From Lutibacter sp. Hel_I_33_5 (GTDB taxonomy: Bacteria; Bacteroidota; Bacteroidia; Flavobacteriales; Flavobacteriaceae): a stretch of 64,000 nucleotides of DNA. The position numbers were made by a program, and so were the translations under genes. The notes under the pieces are model-generated. The model did no database searches. It was not told the DNA's origin and was given only the letters and a program-made list of their open reading frames with translations. Numbering within the stretch: the first letter of the stretch is position 1; the number at the start of each line of letters is the position of its first letter. Location: positions 836,001 through 900,000 of the forward strand of contig NZ_VISM01000001.1 of assembly GCF_007827455.1 (NCBI RefSeq). The letters run 5' to 3'. Of the stretch, positions 37,676 to 46,881 are shown piece by piece.

Positions 37676-39244
37676 TTAAACTTGTTTTTTATTTTTTTTT
37701 TTAAAACTGTAAATATATGCTTTTATACAATTTACTCCATTAAATATATCTGTTTTATTTAAACCAAAAAGTATTGGAAAAAAATAAACACTCATAGCTA
37801 CCATAGTTGAATATACAACTCCAGAACATAAAAACCCAATTATACCATCTACTTCATAAGAAATCAATTTAATTAATAATATTTTGGATAATAATGATAA
37901 TAGAATTAAATAAGTTATAATTACTAATTGGTGGAACAAGTATTTAATAAAATTAAGCTTAAGTAATTTTGAATTAAAATACAATTGAACATTTACAGCA
38001 ATAAACTGGAGAACAACAAATTTAATAGCCAGACCTATAGCACCAGCATTTAACCCTAAGAAATTAACAGGAGCTATTACAAAATAACTAATAGGAAGAC
38101 CAACAAACATAAATATTAATCCAATTTTGCTATATAGTTTTGTGTCACCACTAGCGTAAAAAACAGCACCACTCAATTGGCCATATGTTTGATGAATTGG
38201 ATAAAATGCCATAATTGCGATAGGAACTGTGGCGCTTGCAAACTGACTTCCTCCAAAAATATTAGTTACTGTACTTGCATTTACAGCAATAAAACAACTT
38301 AAAAATGAAGCAATACTAAATAACAGAGGAATATACCTTCTAAACAACCTCTTCATCTCTTTAAGATCATTCTCACCAAAAGCAATTGAAAACTCTCTTG
38401 TTATTAGTTGTGAGGAGGCATTTGTAAATATAAAGCAAACTGCGCCTATTTTTAATGAAAGCTCAAAAAATCCTTGCTGAATACTTCCCCCAAATTTTTG
38501 TAATAACCATCTATCAAATAAACCAACTATTAGTCCAATTAGAGAATAAAAAAACAATGGTTTGCTGTAAATATAAAATTCATTATAATATTTCTTAAAT
38601 TCCTTTTTACCCATACACCAACCTGAAGTAAAATTAAAATCGGGGCGATTAATTAGATACACAAAGGCTATAATTAATAATAATAATATAAAATAATTAT
38701 AGTAATAGAAATTAAATATGTCAATTAAATGTAAATAATAAAGAAAACTAATTAAAAACAATCCTATAATTCTTTGTATTATTTTAGCAATTTCTGTAGA
38801 AACTGTAATACCAAGTGCATCTGAAATCTGAGTTAAAGAGCTTACAATCCATGTTAAAATTGCAAATATTGCAGCCAGATATACTAAGTATATACTCTGT
38901 TCTGGCCATAAAAAATTGTTTAATTTAAATGTTTGTGAAAAAACTATAATTAAAAATAATAAAATAAAAGCAATAATTGATATTATCCTGAAAAATCTTA
39001 CTAGTCCAAATTCATTATTCCGTTGTGATAGTTTAGTAAAAAAAGCTATAGATGTACTAAATGTAAAAAAAGGTATTAACTGGATAAAGAAATTATTTAA
39101 AAAACTAAAATCTCCATAAGCTTTCGGACCTAAACTTCTTGTAATGATAGCTGTTGAAACGAACATTATAGCTAATCCCATCAGGTTTGCCAAAAGCTTT
39201 GTTAAATAGCGTTTTTTAAGAGTTGACGATTTAATATTACTCAT
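37676..39244 (-). CDS. wzx: Polysaccharide flippase (Wzx-like)
   Basis: The 522-residue MOP-superfamily membrane protein has about 14 hydrophobic segments, starting with NLMGLAIMFVSTAIITRSLG and the typical GPKAYGDFSFLNNF. It should flip lipid-linked repeat units to the periplasm. I chose the ATG at 39244 (MSNIKSS), which overlaps the upstream stop as ATGAGTAA; a longer frame begins 41 codons earlier but its extra part is inside the previous gene and has no membrane character. Together with the Wzy- and Wzz-like proteins it marks a Wzy-dependent pathway. Confidence 0.88.
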   Translation of the reverse strand: MSNIKSSTLKKRYLTKLLANLMGLAIMFVSTAIITRSLGPKAYGDFSFLNNFFIQLIPFFTFSTSIAFFTKLSQRNNEFGLVRFFRIISIIAFILLFLIIVFSQTFKLNNFLWPEQSIYLVYLAAIFAILTWIVSSLTQISDALGITVSTEIAKIIQRIIGLFLISFLYYLHLIDIFNFYYYNYFILLLLIIAFVYLINRPDFNFTSGWCMGKKEFKKYYNEFYIYSKPLFFYSLIGLIVGLFDRWLLQKFGGSIQQGFFELSLKIGAVCFIFTNASSQLITREFSIAFGENDLKEMKRLFRRYIPLLFSIASFLSCFIAVNASTVTNIFGGSQFASATVPIAIMAFYPIHQTYGQLSGAVFYASGDTKLYSKIGLIFMFVGLPISYFVIAPVNFLGLNAGAIGLAIKFVVLQFIAVNVQLYFNSKLLKLNFIKYLFHQLVIITYLILLSLLSKILLIKLISYEVDGIIGFLCSGVVYSTMVAMSVYFFPILFGLNKTDIFNGVNCIKAYIYSFKKKNKKQV

Positions 39245-40985
39245 TGTTAGTAGTGATGAGTTTTTTTGTAAGTTCTTTAATGGGATTTTTAACTTCCTTT
39301 GCGAAATTATTACAGAAATTTGTACGTGCTTTTTGGGTCTCTTCTTGGTTCCACCATCCAGGAACATTATCCCATATTTCGGTAACCTTTAATGCAGCAC
39401 TTTGGGGTGTTGCATGAAAAATACCTACTTCTTCTAATTCTTTAAAACATTTTTTAGCTCTATCATGAATTTCCCAATTATTTATATTCCAAAACATTAT
39501 CGTCGGAACATTTAGAGAAAGGGTTTCCATAAAAGTAGTTGCATTGTATGTAGAAATAAACAATCTACACTTTTTAAGTAAATTATTGATTGATAGTTTA
39601 CCAGAGTCTATTAAAACATTTCTAAATTTATCTTGCCATCTTTTTTTTTGATCCCATCCTAAATCTCCTTGGTATAAACGTATTAGAATTTTTTTCTTAA
39701 TTGATTCAGGTAAAGAACCATAAAAATCAAATTGATCTGTAAAATAATCATTCATTTGTCCTGCTATTGGCATCGCTCTAATATCAAAACTATACCTAGG
39801 CATAGTGCCCAGAACCATTAAACCTAAACCATTGTTATCCCATGTTTGATTTTTCCCAATTGTTTTCAAAATCCCAAAAGGTCTTACATTTATATGGTCT
39901 TTATCTTGCCATCCCCAAGATAAAGAAACATCTGCAACTGAAAGTTGATAACTGATAGCGCCATTAAAAGCATTACAGCCAAAACCGCCATGGTCTGCTA
40001 AAATTAATTTTGAACCTAAGTTATTACTTTTTGCGGCATACTCTAAAAAAATAGAATTATCATAATGAGAACTAGCTGTAAAAATAAACTTTGGCGATTT
40101 GGGTAAACTTGTTTTTTTTACTGTAGATACAAGGTTTTTATAATTTTCTAAATATATTTTAGGTAAGAGTTTTGGTAATAAATATTTAATAATTTCATGA
40201 AAATTATCTTTTGGTTTACGATCTTTCAGTTCCCAATTTCTAAATGAATTATCTACCTCAACAGCTTTAACTTTTTTAAAATTTCTTATAATAGGGAATT
40301 GTCTAAGACTTAATTGCAATTTCAATTCTTCAATAATTGGAAGATAGCTATTAATTATTAAAGCATCATTATTCTTAGAAAAACATGTAAATTTATTGAA
40401 TACAACTTTAGATAATACTTGCTTAAAATATGATTTTTTTTGTTTATTTTTTGTTTCAGACTTACTTATTTGGTCTTTCTTAATTATTTCAACAGGTATA
40501 TTTGTAGTTAATTTAATTATAATAGTATAAATTGCTTGGTTCCAAGAGTCATTTATTACTGAATCTATAAAATCAGAAGTTTCATTCGCTGCTAGATTAT
40601 TTTCTTCTACATTCGATATATGACATTTGGTGATTTTATTTGATTCAACAGCTTTATCAATCATTGTCCACCTGTCAAAAATTACCGCTGTAAAAATATT
40701 TACCCAATAACCCAATAAAATCCCCCAATAATGCTCATTCTCTTTTACATTATGTAACTCGTTTAGTATATGTGTTAATTCTTTGATGATTTTTTTATTG
40801 AAGTTTTGTAGATTGAAAAAGTCTTTTTTTAATTTAACTCTATCATCCCAATGATATGGAAGCACTTCGTAATTTCTTTTAGACCAAATTTCTTTTCTAC
40901 TATATAACTTACACCATTCACCCAAAAACATTATATCCTCATCTGCCCCCCAAGTTGACTCTAATGGTGTCGTTACTAATAACAT
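39237..40985 (-). CDS. LIC12162-family putative transferase
   Basis: This 582-residue protein matches the LIC12162 (TIGR04331) family seen in spirochaete and other surface-glycan loci. Family features are the start MLLVTTPLESTWGADEDIMF, the pattern NEHYWGILLGYWVNIFTAVI, and a GT-B-like C-terminus with ADHGGFGCNAF, IRLYQGDLGWDQKKRW, and FISTYNATTFMETLSLNVP. Members are thought to transfer a sugar, often one CMP-activated, but that has not been shown widely. It stands between the SpsF-like gene and wzx, supporting transfer of the ulosonic acid made by the preceding genes. Confidence 0.83.
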   Translation of the reverse strand: MLLVTTPLESTWGADEDIMFLGEWCKLYSRKEIWSKRNYEVLPYHWDDRVKLKKDFFNLQNFNKKIIKELTHILNELHNVKENEHYWGILLGYWVNIFTAVIFDRWTMIDKAVESNKITKCHISNVEENNLAANETSDFIDSVINDSWNQAIYTIIIKLTTNIPVEIIKKDQISKSETKNKQKKSYFKQVLSKVVFNKFTCFSKNNDALIINSYLPIIEELKLQLSLRQFPIIRNFKKVKAVEVDNSFRNWELKDRKPKDNFHEIIKYLLPKLLPKIYLENYKNLVSTVKKTSLPKSPKFIFTASSHYDNSIFLEYAAKSNNLGSKLILADHGGFGCNAFNGAISYQLSVADVSLSWGWQDKDHINVRPFGILKTIGKNQTWDNNGLGLMVLGTMPRYSFDIRAMPIAGQMNDYFTDQFDFYGSLPESIKKKILIRLYQGDLGWDQKKRWQDKFRNVLIDSGKLSINNLLKKCRLFISTYNATTFMETLSLNVPTIMFWNINNWEIHDRAKKCFKELEEVGIFHATPQSAALKVTEIWDNVPGWWNQEETQKARTNFCNNFAKEVKNPIKELTKKLITTNNE

Positions 40986-41022
40986 AATTTTGTAAATAAA
41001 AAATAATTAAACATTAAAATAA

Positions 41023-41724
41023 TTAATTTGTATTAAAATTTCTTGAAATTTTCAAAGCAGAATTAATTATTTGTTTTGTACTCATTTCAGGTTTAATAGC
41101 TAGTTTTTTTAACCAATTAAAATCATCTAAAGTGTCTAAATCTAATTTCAATTTTGGATGCTGTATTTCTTTACATAACGGGTTAAAGGTCTTAATACTA
41201 TATAGACTTGTATTATCCCATATGTAATTAAAGGCATGTTCTCGATGCTTGGGTAACTTGGTCGTTTCGTATAAATATTTCAAAGTTTTAAATGAAACGA
41301 TTTCTGCCCCTAGGCCATCAGGATAATTATTGTTTTTTGGAATGTGATTGTAAGCATAATCACAAGAGTTTTCAGAATAATATTTAATTAAATTATCTAT
41401 TTCTTTGCCGTCAATTAGAGGATTATCACCACACACCCTAACAACATGTGCAGCTTCATTTTCTTTAGCAGCAAAATAAAATCTAGAAAGCACATCATTT
41501 TCATCACCTCTAAATACTTTTGCTCCTAATCTTAATATTTCAATTTCCAAAACATCATTCTCCTGTGAATTAGGTATAGCTACAATAACATCATCTAAGA
41601 GACTAGATTTCATGGATCTTTTAATAACCCACTCAATTATAGAATATCCATGTAAAATAAGCAACATTTTATTAGGCAAACGAGATGACCCCATTCTTGC
41701 TTGTATAATCCCTACTGTTTTCAT
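41023..41724 (-). CDS. SpsF-like cytidylyltransferase
   Basis: The 233-residue protein resembles SpsF, a nucleotidyltransferase related to NeuA and KdsB, found in spore-coat and ulosonic-acid clusters. CTP-binding motif: VGIIQARMGSSRLPNKML; later VRVCGDNPLIDGKEI gives the metal-binding Asp. The C-terminal HPKLKLDLDTLDDFNWL is also typical. It begins five bases after the NeuB-like gene. It is a second candidate (with the fused N-terminal domain of the 42800-44410 gene) for activating the acid made by NeuB. Confidence 0.87.
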   Translation of the reverse strand: MKTVGIIQARMGSSRLPNKMLLILHGYSIIEWVIKRSMKSSLLDDVIVAIPNSQENDVLEIEILRLGAKVFRGDENDVLSRFYFAAKENEAAHVVRVCGDNPLIDGKEIDNLIKYYSENSCDYAYNHIPKNNNYPDGLGAEIVSFKTLKYLYETTKLPKHREHAFNYIWDNTSLYSIKTFNPLCKEIQHPKLKLDLDTLDDFNWLKKLAIKPEMSTKQIINSALKISRNFNTN

Positions 41725-41729
41725 ATTTA

Positions 41730-42785
41730 TTATTCAATAAAACTCCATTGTAAAATATCATCCTCATCAATAGATACTATTGCTTTCTTACCTATTACAT
41801 CAGAAATAAAACTTGGTGAAACTCCAAATGCTGGACGCTTAAAAGTAAGGTCGTCTTTTTCTATAATTTTGCCTTTTGGAATTAATTGTTTCGCTACCAA
41901 ACTCCTTCTTGCATTTTTTCTTGAGGTTTCTTGGCTTTTAGTCGAATGTACATTAAAATCTCCTAAAATTTCAAATGTTATATCTAAATTATTATTAAAT
42001 AAGGTTAAATCACTTTTATCCATAGCGTGATAATGATCATTTCCTGGTAATGATTTATCATGTGTGAAATGTTTTTCAATAATAACCGCGCCTAAAAGAG
42101 TAGCCATTTCTGAAACTTTCATGTCTTTAGGTAAGGTATGGTCAGAATAGCCTATTAATTTATCTGGAAATTTTTCTTTTAAACCTATTATCATTCCCAA
42201 GCTTGCATTTACATCTTCAGTTGGGTAATTAAGAACACAGTGCAGTAAAGCTAAAGGATTTCCTTTTTCCTCAATCCAACTTACAGCTTGTTGAATTTCA
42301 TACAAATGACTTGCTCCTGTTGATAGAATGATTGGCTTTCCAAAATCACATAAGTGATCAATAAATGGCTTATTAGTAATATCAGAAGATGATATTTTAA
42401 AGACATCCATTAATTCATTCAAAAAAATAGAAGATTCAATATCAAAAGGAGTTGACATAAACTCTATACCAACTTTATCGCAATATTTTTTTAATTCTAC
42501 AAACTCATTCTTCCAAAACTTATCATGCTTTTTAAATAATTTAAATTGACTAGTTGTTGGCTCTTTACTTGTATCCCAGTATGACGGTGAATTTTTTGAA
42601 GCAAGTGTTTCTGCTTTGTAAGTTTGAAATTTTATTGCATCCGCCCCACCTTCTTTGGCTTCTTCAATAAGTTGTTTAGCTATCTCCATTGAACCTTCAT
42701 GATTAACACCTGCTTCAGCAATGACATATGGTCGACAGATAACATTTTTATACGGATTTATTTTGAATATATTAAGAATTTTCAT
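41730..42785 (-). CDS. NeuB/SpsE-family ulosonic acid synthase
   Basis: The 351-residue enzyme condenses phosphoenolpyruvate with a hexosamine-type sugar to give a nonulosonic acid. It has the TIM-barrel start RPYVIAEAGVNHEGS, the substrate strand AIKFQTYKAETLAS, KISSSDITNKPFIDHL, LSTGASHL, and EKHFTHDKSLPGNDHYHAM. A C-terminal antifreeze-like SAF domain (RRSLVAKQLIPKGKIIEKDD) completes it. The product may be a Neu5Ac, legionaminate or pseudaminate relative; no complete Leg/Pse dehydratase set is in this window, so the sugar feeding it is not known. Confidence 0.92.
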   Translation of the reverse strand: MKILNIFKINPYKNVICRPYVIAEAGVNHEGSMEIAKQLIEEAKEGGADAIKFQTYKAETLASKNSPSYWDTSKEPTTSQFKLFKKHDKFWKNEFVELKKYCDKVGIEFMSTPFDIESSIFLNELMDVFKISSSDITNKPFIDHLCDFGKPIILSTGASHLYEIQQAVSWIEEKGNPLALLHCVLNYPTEDVNASLGMIIGLKEKFPDKLIGYSDHTLPKDMKVSEMATLLGAVIIEKHFTHDKSLPGNDHYHAMDKSDLTLFNNNLDITFEILGDFNVHSTKSQETSRKNARRSLVAKQLIPKGKIIEKDDLTFKRPAFGVSPSFISDVIGKKAIVSIDEDDILQWSFIE

Positions 42786-42799
42786 GGGTGTTATTTTTT

Positions 42800-44410
42800 T
42801 TATTTTTCAATTAATGACAAAATAGTATTCAGCACTTTGGATTTATTAAATCTAAAATTGTATTTTTTAATATTTTGAAATAGTAAAATTCTAAAACTTT
42901 CATCATTTATAAGTTTTTTGAAATTATATATTATCTCGTTGTTGGTTATATCATTTTTAAAAATCCCCATATTAATAAAACCATTCTCTAAACAAGCAAA
43001 TTTATGAGTAGTTTCTCTTTCATGTTGAGAAATAATTATTGAAGGGATATTCATATCAGCTAGTTCATAAACAGTTCTCCCGTTTGAAGAAATTGCTATC
43101 TGGGTTTTTTCCATAATTTTAGAAATAGCTCCTGATTCAAATACTAATTCAATATTTCTATATTGTTGGTTAGACACTTGTTGTAATAATTCTTCTTTGT
43201 AAATATAACCTGCTCCGCAAACGATAAAAATTTTAATATCCTTTTCTTCACAAACTGGTAATATTAAATCTAAAATTATTTTTGAAAGATTATTTTGGTC
43301 AGTTCCTCCAAAACTAATTAAAACAGATTTAACTGGATCGATTATATCATGTGGCTTAGCCTCTTTAAATTCATCTCTCAGAAAAAAATAGTCGTGACCC
43401 CATAAATAGTTAGTCCCTTTCATTATGGGTAAATCATATAATTCATTAATTGTATAATCTGAATGCTTAGACCCACTTCCAAGGTCTTCAAAGTTTACAA
43501 TTTTGATTCCTTTGGTCTTCAATTTTAAAATATCACTCTTCGTAGTATTTAAAGTATCATTAATTACTAAATCAGGTTCAAGACCAATAATAAAATCTGT
43601 GATTTTTGCTTTCTGACATGATAATACCTTGTAGTCTTTTAAAGCAATTTTATCTACAACCATTTGATGAGTATCATCACAAACAAAAACAATTTCATGA
43701 TTCGTTATATCATGAGCTAATGATAAACTCCTATAAATATGCCCCATTCCAACAGTTAAAGAACCAATAACATTAAAGACTATCTTTTTCCTATTCAATA
43801 ATTTTTCACAAATCCACCAACTTTGATATCCATTTATTTCAATTGCAATATCTGATGGTAAAATATAAGGGAGCATTTTAGCTTGTTTGTTTTTTAATAA
43901 GACGAATTTTGAAATCTGAAAAGCGTTAACTTCTTCAAAAAAACTATTCTTCCCGTCTATAAACAACATGTTTAAATCACCTTTATCTGCTTTAAATAAT
44001 CTGCGTTCCTCTTTTTTTACAGAAACAATTGTCATCTCACTGTTTTTCTTAAAATAACTAATGGCATCATTAATAATTTTCGCATTTAAAAGAGGTGCAT
44101 TTGCTCTATACAAAAAAAAAGATTTGTATTTTTTTGAATAAAAGTCAAAAATATATTCTAGGTTTTTTAAAATCTCTGTTGGGTTAACATTTAGTTTAGA
44201 ATCGTATTTGAAATTTACATTATTCCTTTCAGCTATTAATGAGATCTCTTGAGAATCTGTTATAATATATATATCTTTTCCGTCTAAAATTTCTTTAGAT
44301 AAACTTATAGCTCTTTGAATCAAGGTTTCCCCAGCAAGGTTTTTAACTAATTGATCAGGAATTATAGCATTTTTCTTAAAAGCAGGAATAATAATACAAA
44401 TATCTTTCAT
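42800..44410 (-). CDS. Fusion of NeuA-like cytidylyltransferase and PseG-like UDP-sugar hydrolase
   Basis: This 536-residue protein joins two domains. Residues about 1-215 resemble an acylneuraminate cytidylyltransferase: CIIIPAFKKNAIIPDQLVKN, IYIITDSQEI, and YRANAPLLNAKII. The first loop departs from the common ARxGSKxxxxKN pattern (PAFKKNAIIPDQLVKN), so this half may be weak. From about 218 the PseG-like GT-B part has VGMGHIYRSLSLAHD (the catalytic GxGHxxR with His), VLISFGGTDQNN, and ISSNGRTVYELADMNIP. PseG removes UDP from the amino sugar before the NeuB step. A natural fusion of both steps with an intervening NeuB reaction suits metabolic channelling (inference). Confidence 0.85.
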   Translation of the reverse strand: MKDICIIIPAFKKNAIIPDQLVKNLAGETLIQRAISLSKEILDGKDIYIITDSQEISLIAERNNVNFKYDSKLNVNPTEILKNLEYIFDFYSKKYKSFFLYRANAPLLNAKIINDAISYFKKNSEMTIVSVKKEERRLFKADKGDLNMLFIDGKNSFFEEVNAFQISKFVLLKNKQAKMLPYILPSDIAIEINGYQSWWICEKLLNRKKIVFNVIGSLTVGMGHIYRSLSLAHDITNHEIVFVCDDTHQMVVDKIALKDYKVLSCQKAKITDFIIGLEPDLVINDTLNTTKSDILKLKTKGIKIVNFEDLGSGSKHSDYTINELYDLPIMKGTNYLWGHDYFFLRDEFKEAKPHDIIDPVKSVLISFGGTDQNNLSKIILDLILPVCEEKDIKIFIVCGAGYIYKEELLQQVSNQQYRNIELVFESGAISKIMEKTQIAISSNGRTVYELADMNIPSIIISQHERETTHKFACLENGFINMGIFKNDITNNEIIYNFKKLINDESFRILLFQNIKKYNFRFNKSKVLNTILSLIEK

Positions 44411-44420
44411 TAAACTTTTC

Positions 44421-45602
44421 TTATAATTTTAAATCAGATAGTACAGCCTTTGTTTTTTCTAACATATAATTAAATTCATCATCAGGCATCCAAATATGAA
44501 AAGGAAAAGAAACCATATTATCATAAAAAGCATCTGCATTAGGGCAATTTGCATTTCCATATCCCAATTTTTCATAAAGGTCATACCTATTTAATGGATA
44601 GTATTGAACAACACACTGTATACCATATTCATAGGCCATTTTATTAATAAATAGATCTCTTTTACCATCGGCAACAATTCCAACAAGTAGATGATGATTA
44701 TGTTGCATAGATTCAACTCTATGGAACTTTATCAATTCAAAATGAGATAATGAATCAATAAACTTTATAGCTCTATCTCTTTTTTGTTGATTCAGGTCAT
44801 CTAATCTTTCAAGAAGCTTAGAACCCAAAGCACATTCAACTTCTCCTAAGCAATAATTGTTTGGCATCAAATATAGTCCATTCAGTTCTGGTAAATCTAG
44901 GTTACCCATAGCTGGTATCCAATATTTATCTCTAACATAATCAAAAGTGGTGTGCCCGTTATGTCTTAACATAGGAATAATATTTGCGTATTTTAAATCC
45001 TTTACAATCAAAAAACCACCTTCACCTAATGTTGTTATATTTTTATGAGAGTGGAGAGAAAAAATACCAAAATCTCCAAATGTACCTGCTTTTTTCTTAT
45101 TTATTTCAGTCCCCATTGCTTGAGCAACATCCTCAACTAAAAGTATATTTTTTTCTTTAGCAAAAGAAGCAATAGCCTCGATATCATTTATACAATACCC
45201 ATAAAGATGAACTGCAATTATAACTTTAGTTTTAGCTGTAACGCATTTTTTAATAGACTCCAAAGAAACAACTTTGGTTTCTGAGTCTATATCTGCCCAA
45301 ATTGGGTGCCCGCCATTTTTTATAAAAGGGTACATTGAGGACGTAAAAGTATGTGAAGGACATATAACTTCATCCCCTTTACTTAATTGACACATTTGAG
45401 CCGATAGCTCTAACGCAGATGTAGCATTGTTGGTGGTAAAGGCGTAATCAACTCCTAGATACTTAGCAAATTTTTCTTCAAATTCATCTCTATATTTACC
45501 CTGTGTTAATGGAATTGCTGTTTGCATAACATTAGCAACCAATTTAACCTCTTCATCAGTATACTTGTGACCTCTACCACTAAACGGGACTTTGAAATTC
45601 AT
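44421..45602 (-). CDS. DegT-family PLP aminotransferase, possible KdnA-like
   Basis: The 393-residue PLP enzyme has the N-terminal VPFSGRGHKYTDEEVKLV, NNATSALELSAQM for phosphate contact, LLVEDVAQAMGTEINKKKAG for the Asp, and the internal aldimine Lys in HSHKNITTLGEGG. It follows the iron alcohol dehydrogenase by only two bases. That pair of enzymes is the same combination as KdnB-KdnA, which in Shewanella oxidise C8 of Kdo and aminate it. I suggest an analogous alcohol-to-amine conversion here, but other substrates for the pair are possible. The aminotransferase call is firm; KdnA is tentative. Confidence 0.85.
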   Translation of the reverse strand: MNFKVPFSGRGHKYTDEEVKLVANVMQTAIPLTQGKYRDEFEEKFAKYLGVDYAFTTNNATSALELSAQMCQLSKGDEVICPSHTFTSSMYPFIKNGGHPIWADIDSETKVVSLESIKKCVTAKTKVIIAVHLYGYCINDIEAIASFAKEKNILLVEDVAQAMGTEINKKKAGTFGDFGIFSLHSHKNITTLGEGGFLIVKDLKYANIIPMLRHNGHTTFDYVRDKYWIPAMGNLDLPELNGLYLMPNNYCLGEVECALGSKLLERLDDLNQQKRDRAIKFIDSLSHFELIKFHRVESMQHNHHLLVGIVADGKRDLFINKMAYEYGIQCVVQYYPLNRYDLYEKLGYGNANCPNADAFYDNMVSFPFHIWMPDDEFNYMLEKTKAVLSDLKL

Positions 45603-45604
45603 AA

Positions 45605-46660
45605 TTACATTTTTTTATATAATTCTATTACTTTTTCTTTGGTTAAAATTTTTTTAAAATCTAATCCTAAAGCATTTTTAAGAGGGATTTCGTGCATAGT
45701 AGAAGCGTCAAATAAATCATCATATTGCTTTTTTGATAAATTTTGACACAAACCGCGTCTCAATTTAATTTGATTCTTTTCAACTAATTTCATAAACTCA
45801 TTATATTCGGCTGGGTAAAATTCTTCCATTGCTGTCATCGTAATACAATTAGCTTCACAATGATGTATACCAAGCACAACACTTAAACCTGCAGAAATAG
45901 GATGCACAACACCAACAAAACTATTAGCAATAGCTACACCTCCAAAATATGAAGCTACCATCATTTTTTCTCTATTCTTATCTGACATCATATCTTCTGA
46001 CTGAAATACTTGTCTCGCAAGATCAAGTGCTTGATTTGAATAAGCATCAGATAACGGGTGTCTATGACTTCCATTTAAAGATTCTATACAATGAATATAA
46101 GTATCCATTCCTGTATAGAAGAATTGTTCTTTAGGCACAGTTTTGGCAAGAGATGGATCTAATATTAACTCATCATACACTGTATGATTACTATTCATTC
46201 CTAATTTTAGTCCATTCTGTAAATTAATCATTACACAAGTTTTTGAAGACTCAGCTCCAGTACCACTTAATGTTGGAATTCCAATCTTATAAACACCTGG
46301 TGTTTTAACTAAATCCCACCCCTGATAATCTTCAGCAGTTCCTTTATTTGTTAACAAATTAGAAATTGCCTTAGCAAAATCTAAAGATGTCCCTCCTCCT
46401 ATACCAACAACAACTTCATAATTATTATTGGTTTCTTTTATAGTTTTTAAAACATTATTAACATCTGTGGTAGTCAATTCATTTGTAGAATCTACAAAAT
46501 ATAAAAAATCTTTTTCTTTAATGAGTATTTCTTTGATTAAAAAACTATTTTTAAAAAAAATATCAACAAAAAAGATTGTATGGCTTTTCCTAACTTTTGG
46601 GTGTTCATTTAACTTTTTCATGGCGTTAAAACCAAATTCAATGTTTAATATATTTTTCAT
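45605..46660 (-). CDS. Iron-containing alcohol dehydrogenase, possible KdnB-like
   Basis: The 351-residue group III alcohol dehydrogenase has the NAD-binding VVGIGGGTSLDFAKAIS and TLSGTGAESSKTCVM, and all four metal ligands expected for the family: Asp and His in GMDTYIHCIESLNG, and the His pair in GVVHPISAG and LGIHHCEAN. A surface-sugar substrate is inferred from its place in front of the aminotransferase and NeuB genes. KdnB of Shewanella (Kdo 8-oxidase) is the closest known functional case I can name; phosphonoacetaldehyde reductase is an alternative. It starts a block of about ten closely packed genes. Confidence 0.85.
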   Translation of the reverse strand: MKNILNIEFGFNAMKKLNEHPKVRKSHTIFFVDIFFKNSFLIKEILIKEKDFLYFVDSTNELTTTDVNNVLKTIKETNNNYEVVVGIGGGTSLDFAKAISNLLTNKGTAEDYQGWDLVKTPGVYKIGIPTLSGTGAESSKTCVMINLQNGLKLGMNSNHTVYDELILDPSLAKTVPKEQFFYTGMDTYIHCIESLNGSHRHPLSDAYSNQALDLARQVFQSEDMMSDKNREKMMVASYFGGVAIANSFVGVVHPISAGLSVVLGIHHCEANCITMTAMEEFYPAEYNEFMKLVEKNQIKLRRGLCQNLSKKQYDDLFDASTMHEIPLKNALGLDFKKILTKEKVIELYKKM

Positions 46661-46881
46661 TTACATTATTTTAATAATTTATTAATTTTTTTAATTCTGC
46701 CCATATAATATAACTCAAGGGTTTATTTTTTAATACTAGATTAACAATGATATAATTTTCAAGAGCGAAAGATTTAATTTTTTCTCGATTTCGTCATCTC
46801 CACTCATCATTAATTATTACAAAAAAACTAATATAAAGTACAAACCTTTTTTTTTAAAATTAATAACAAAAACTATTACAA
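46661..46881. other. AT-rich non-coding gap before the ulosonic-acid block
   Basis: This 221-base gap separates the chain-length gene from the ulosonic-acid genes. No minus-strand TAnnTTTG promoter or convincing terminator was found. A new transcription unit could start here, but the sequence does not show it. Confidence 0.5.

Noticed and set aside
39245..39367. A 41-residue N-terminal extension of the Wzx flippase
   Set aside because: It lies inside the preceding LIC12162-family gene, has no membrane or signal character, and the ATG at 39244 makes a typical overlap start.
45605..46660. Phosphonoacetaldehyde reductase and a phosphonate pathway
   Set aside because: No PEP mutase or phosphonopyruvate decarboxylase is present in the window, so a phosphonate role has no support from context.
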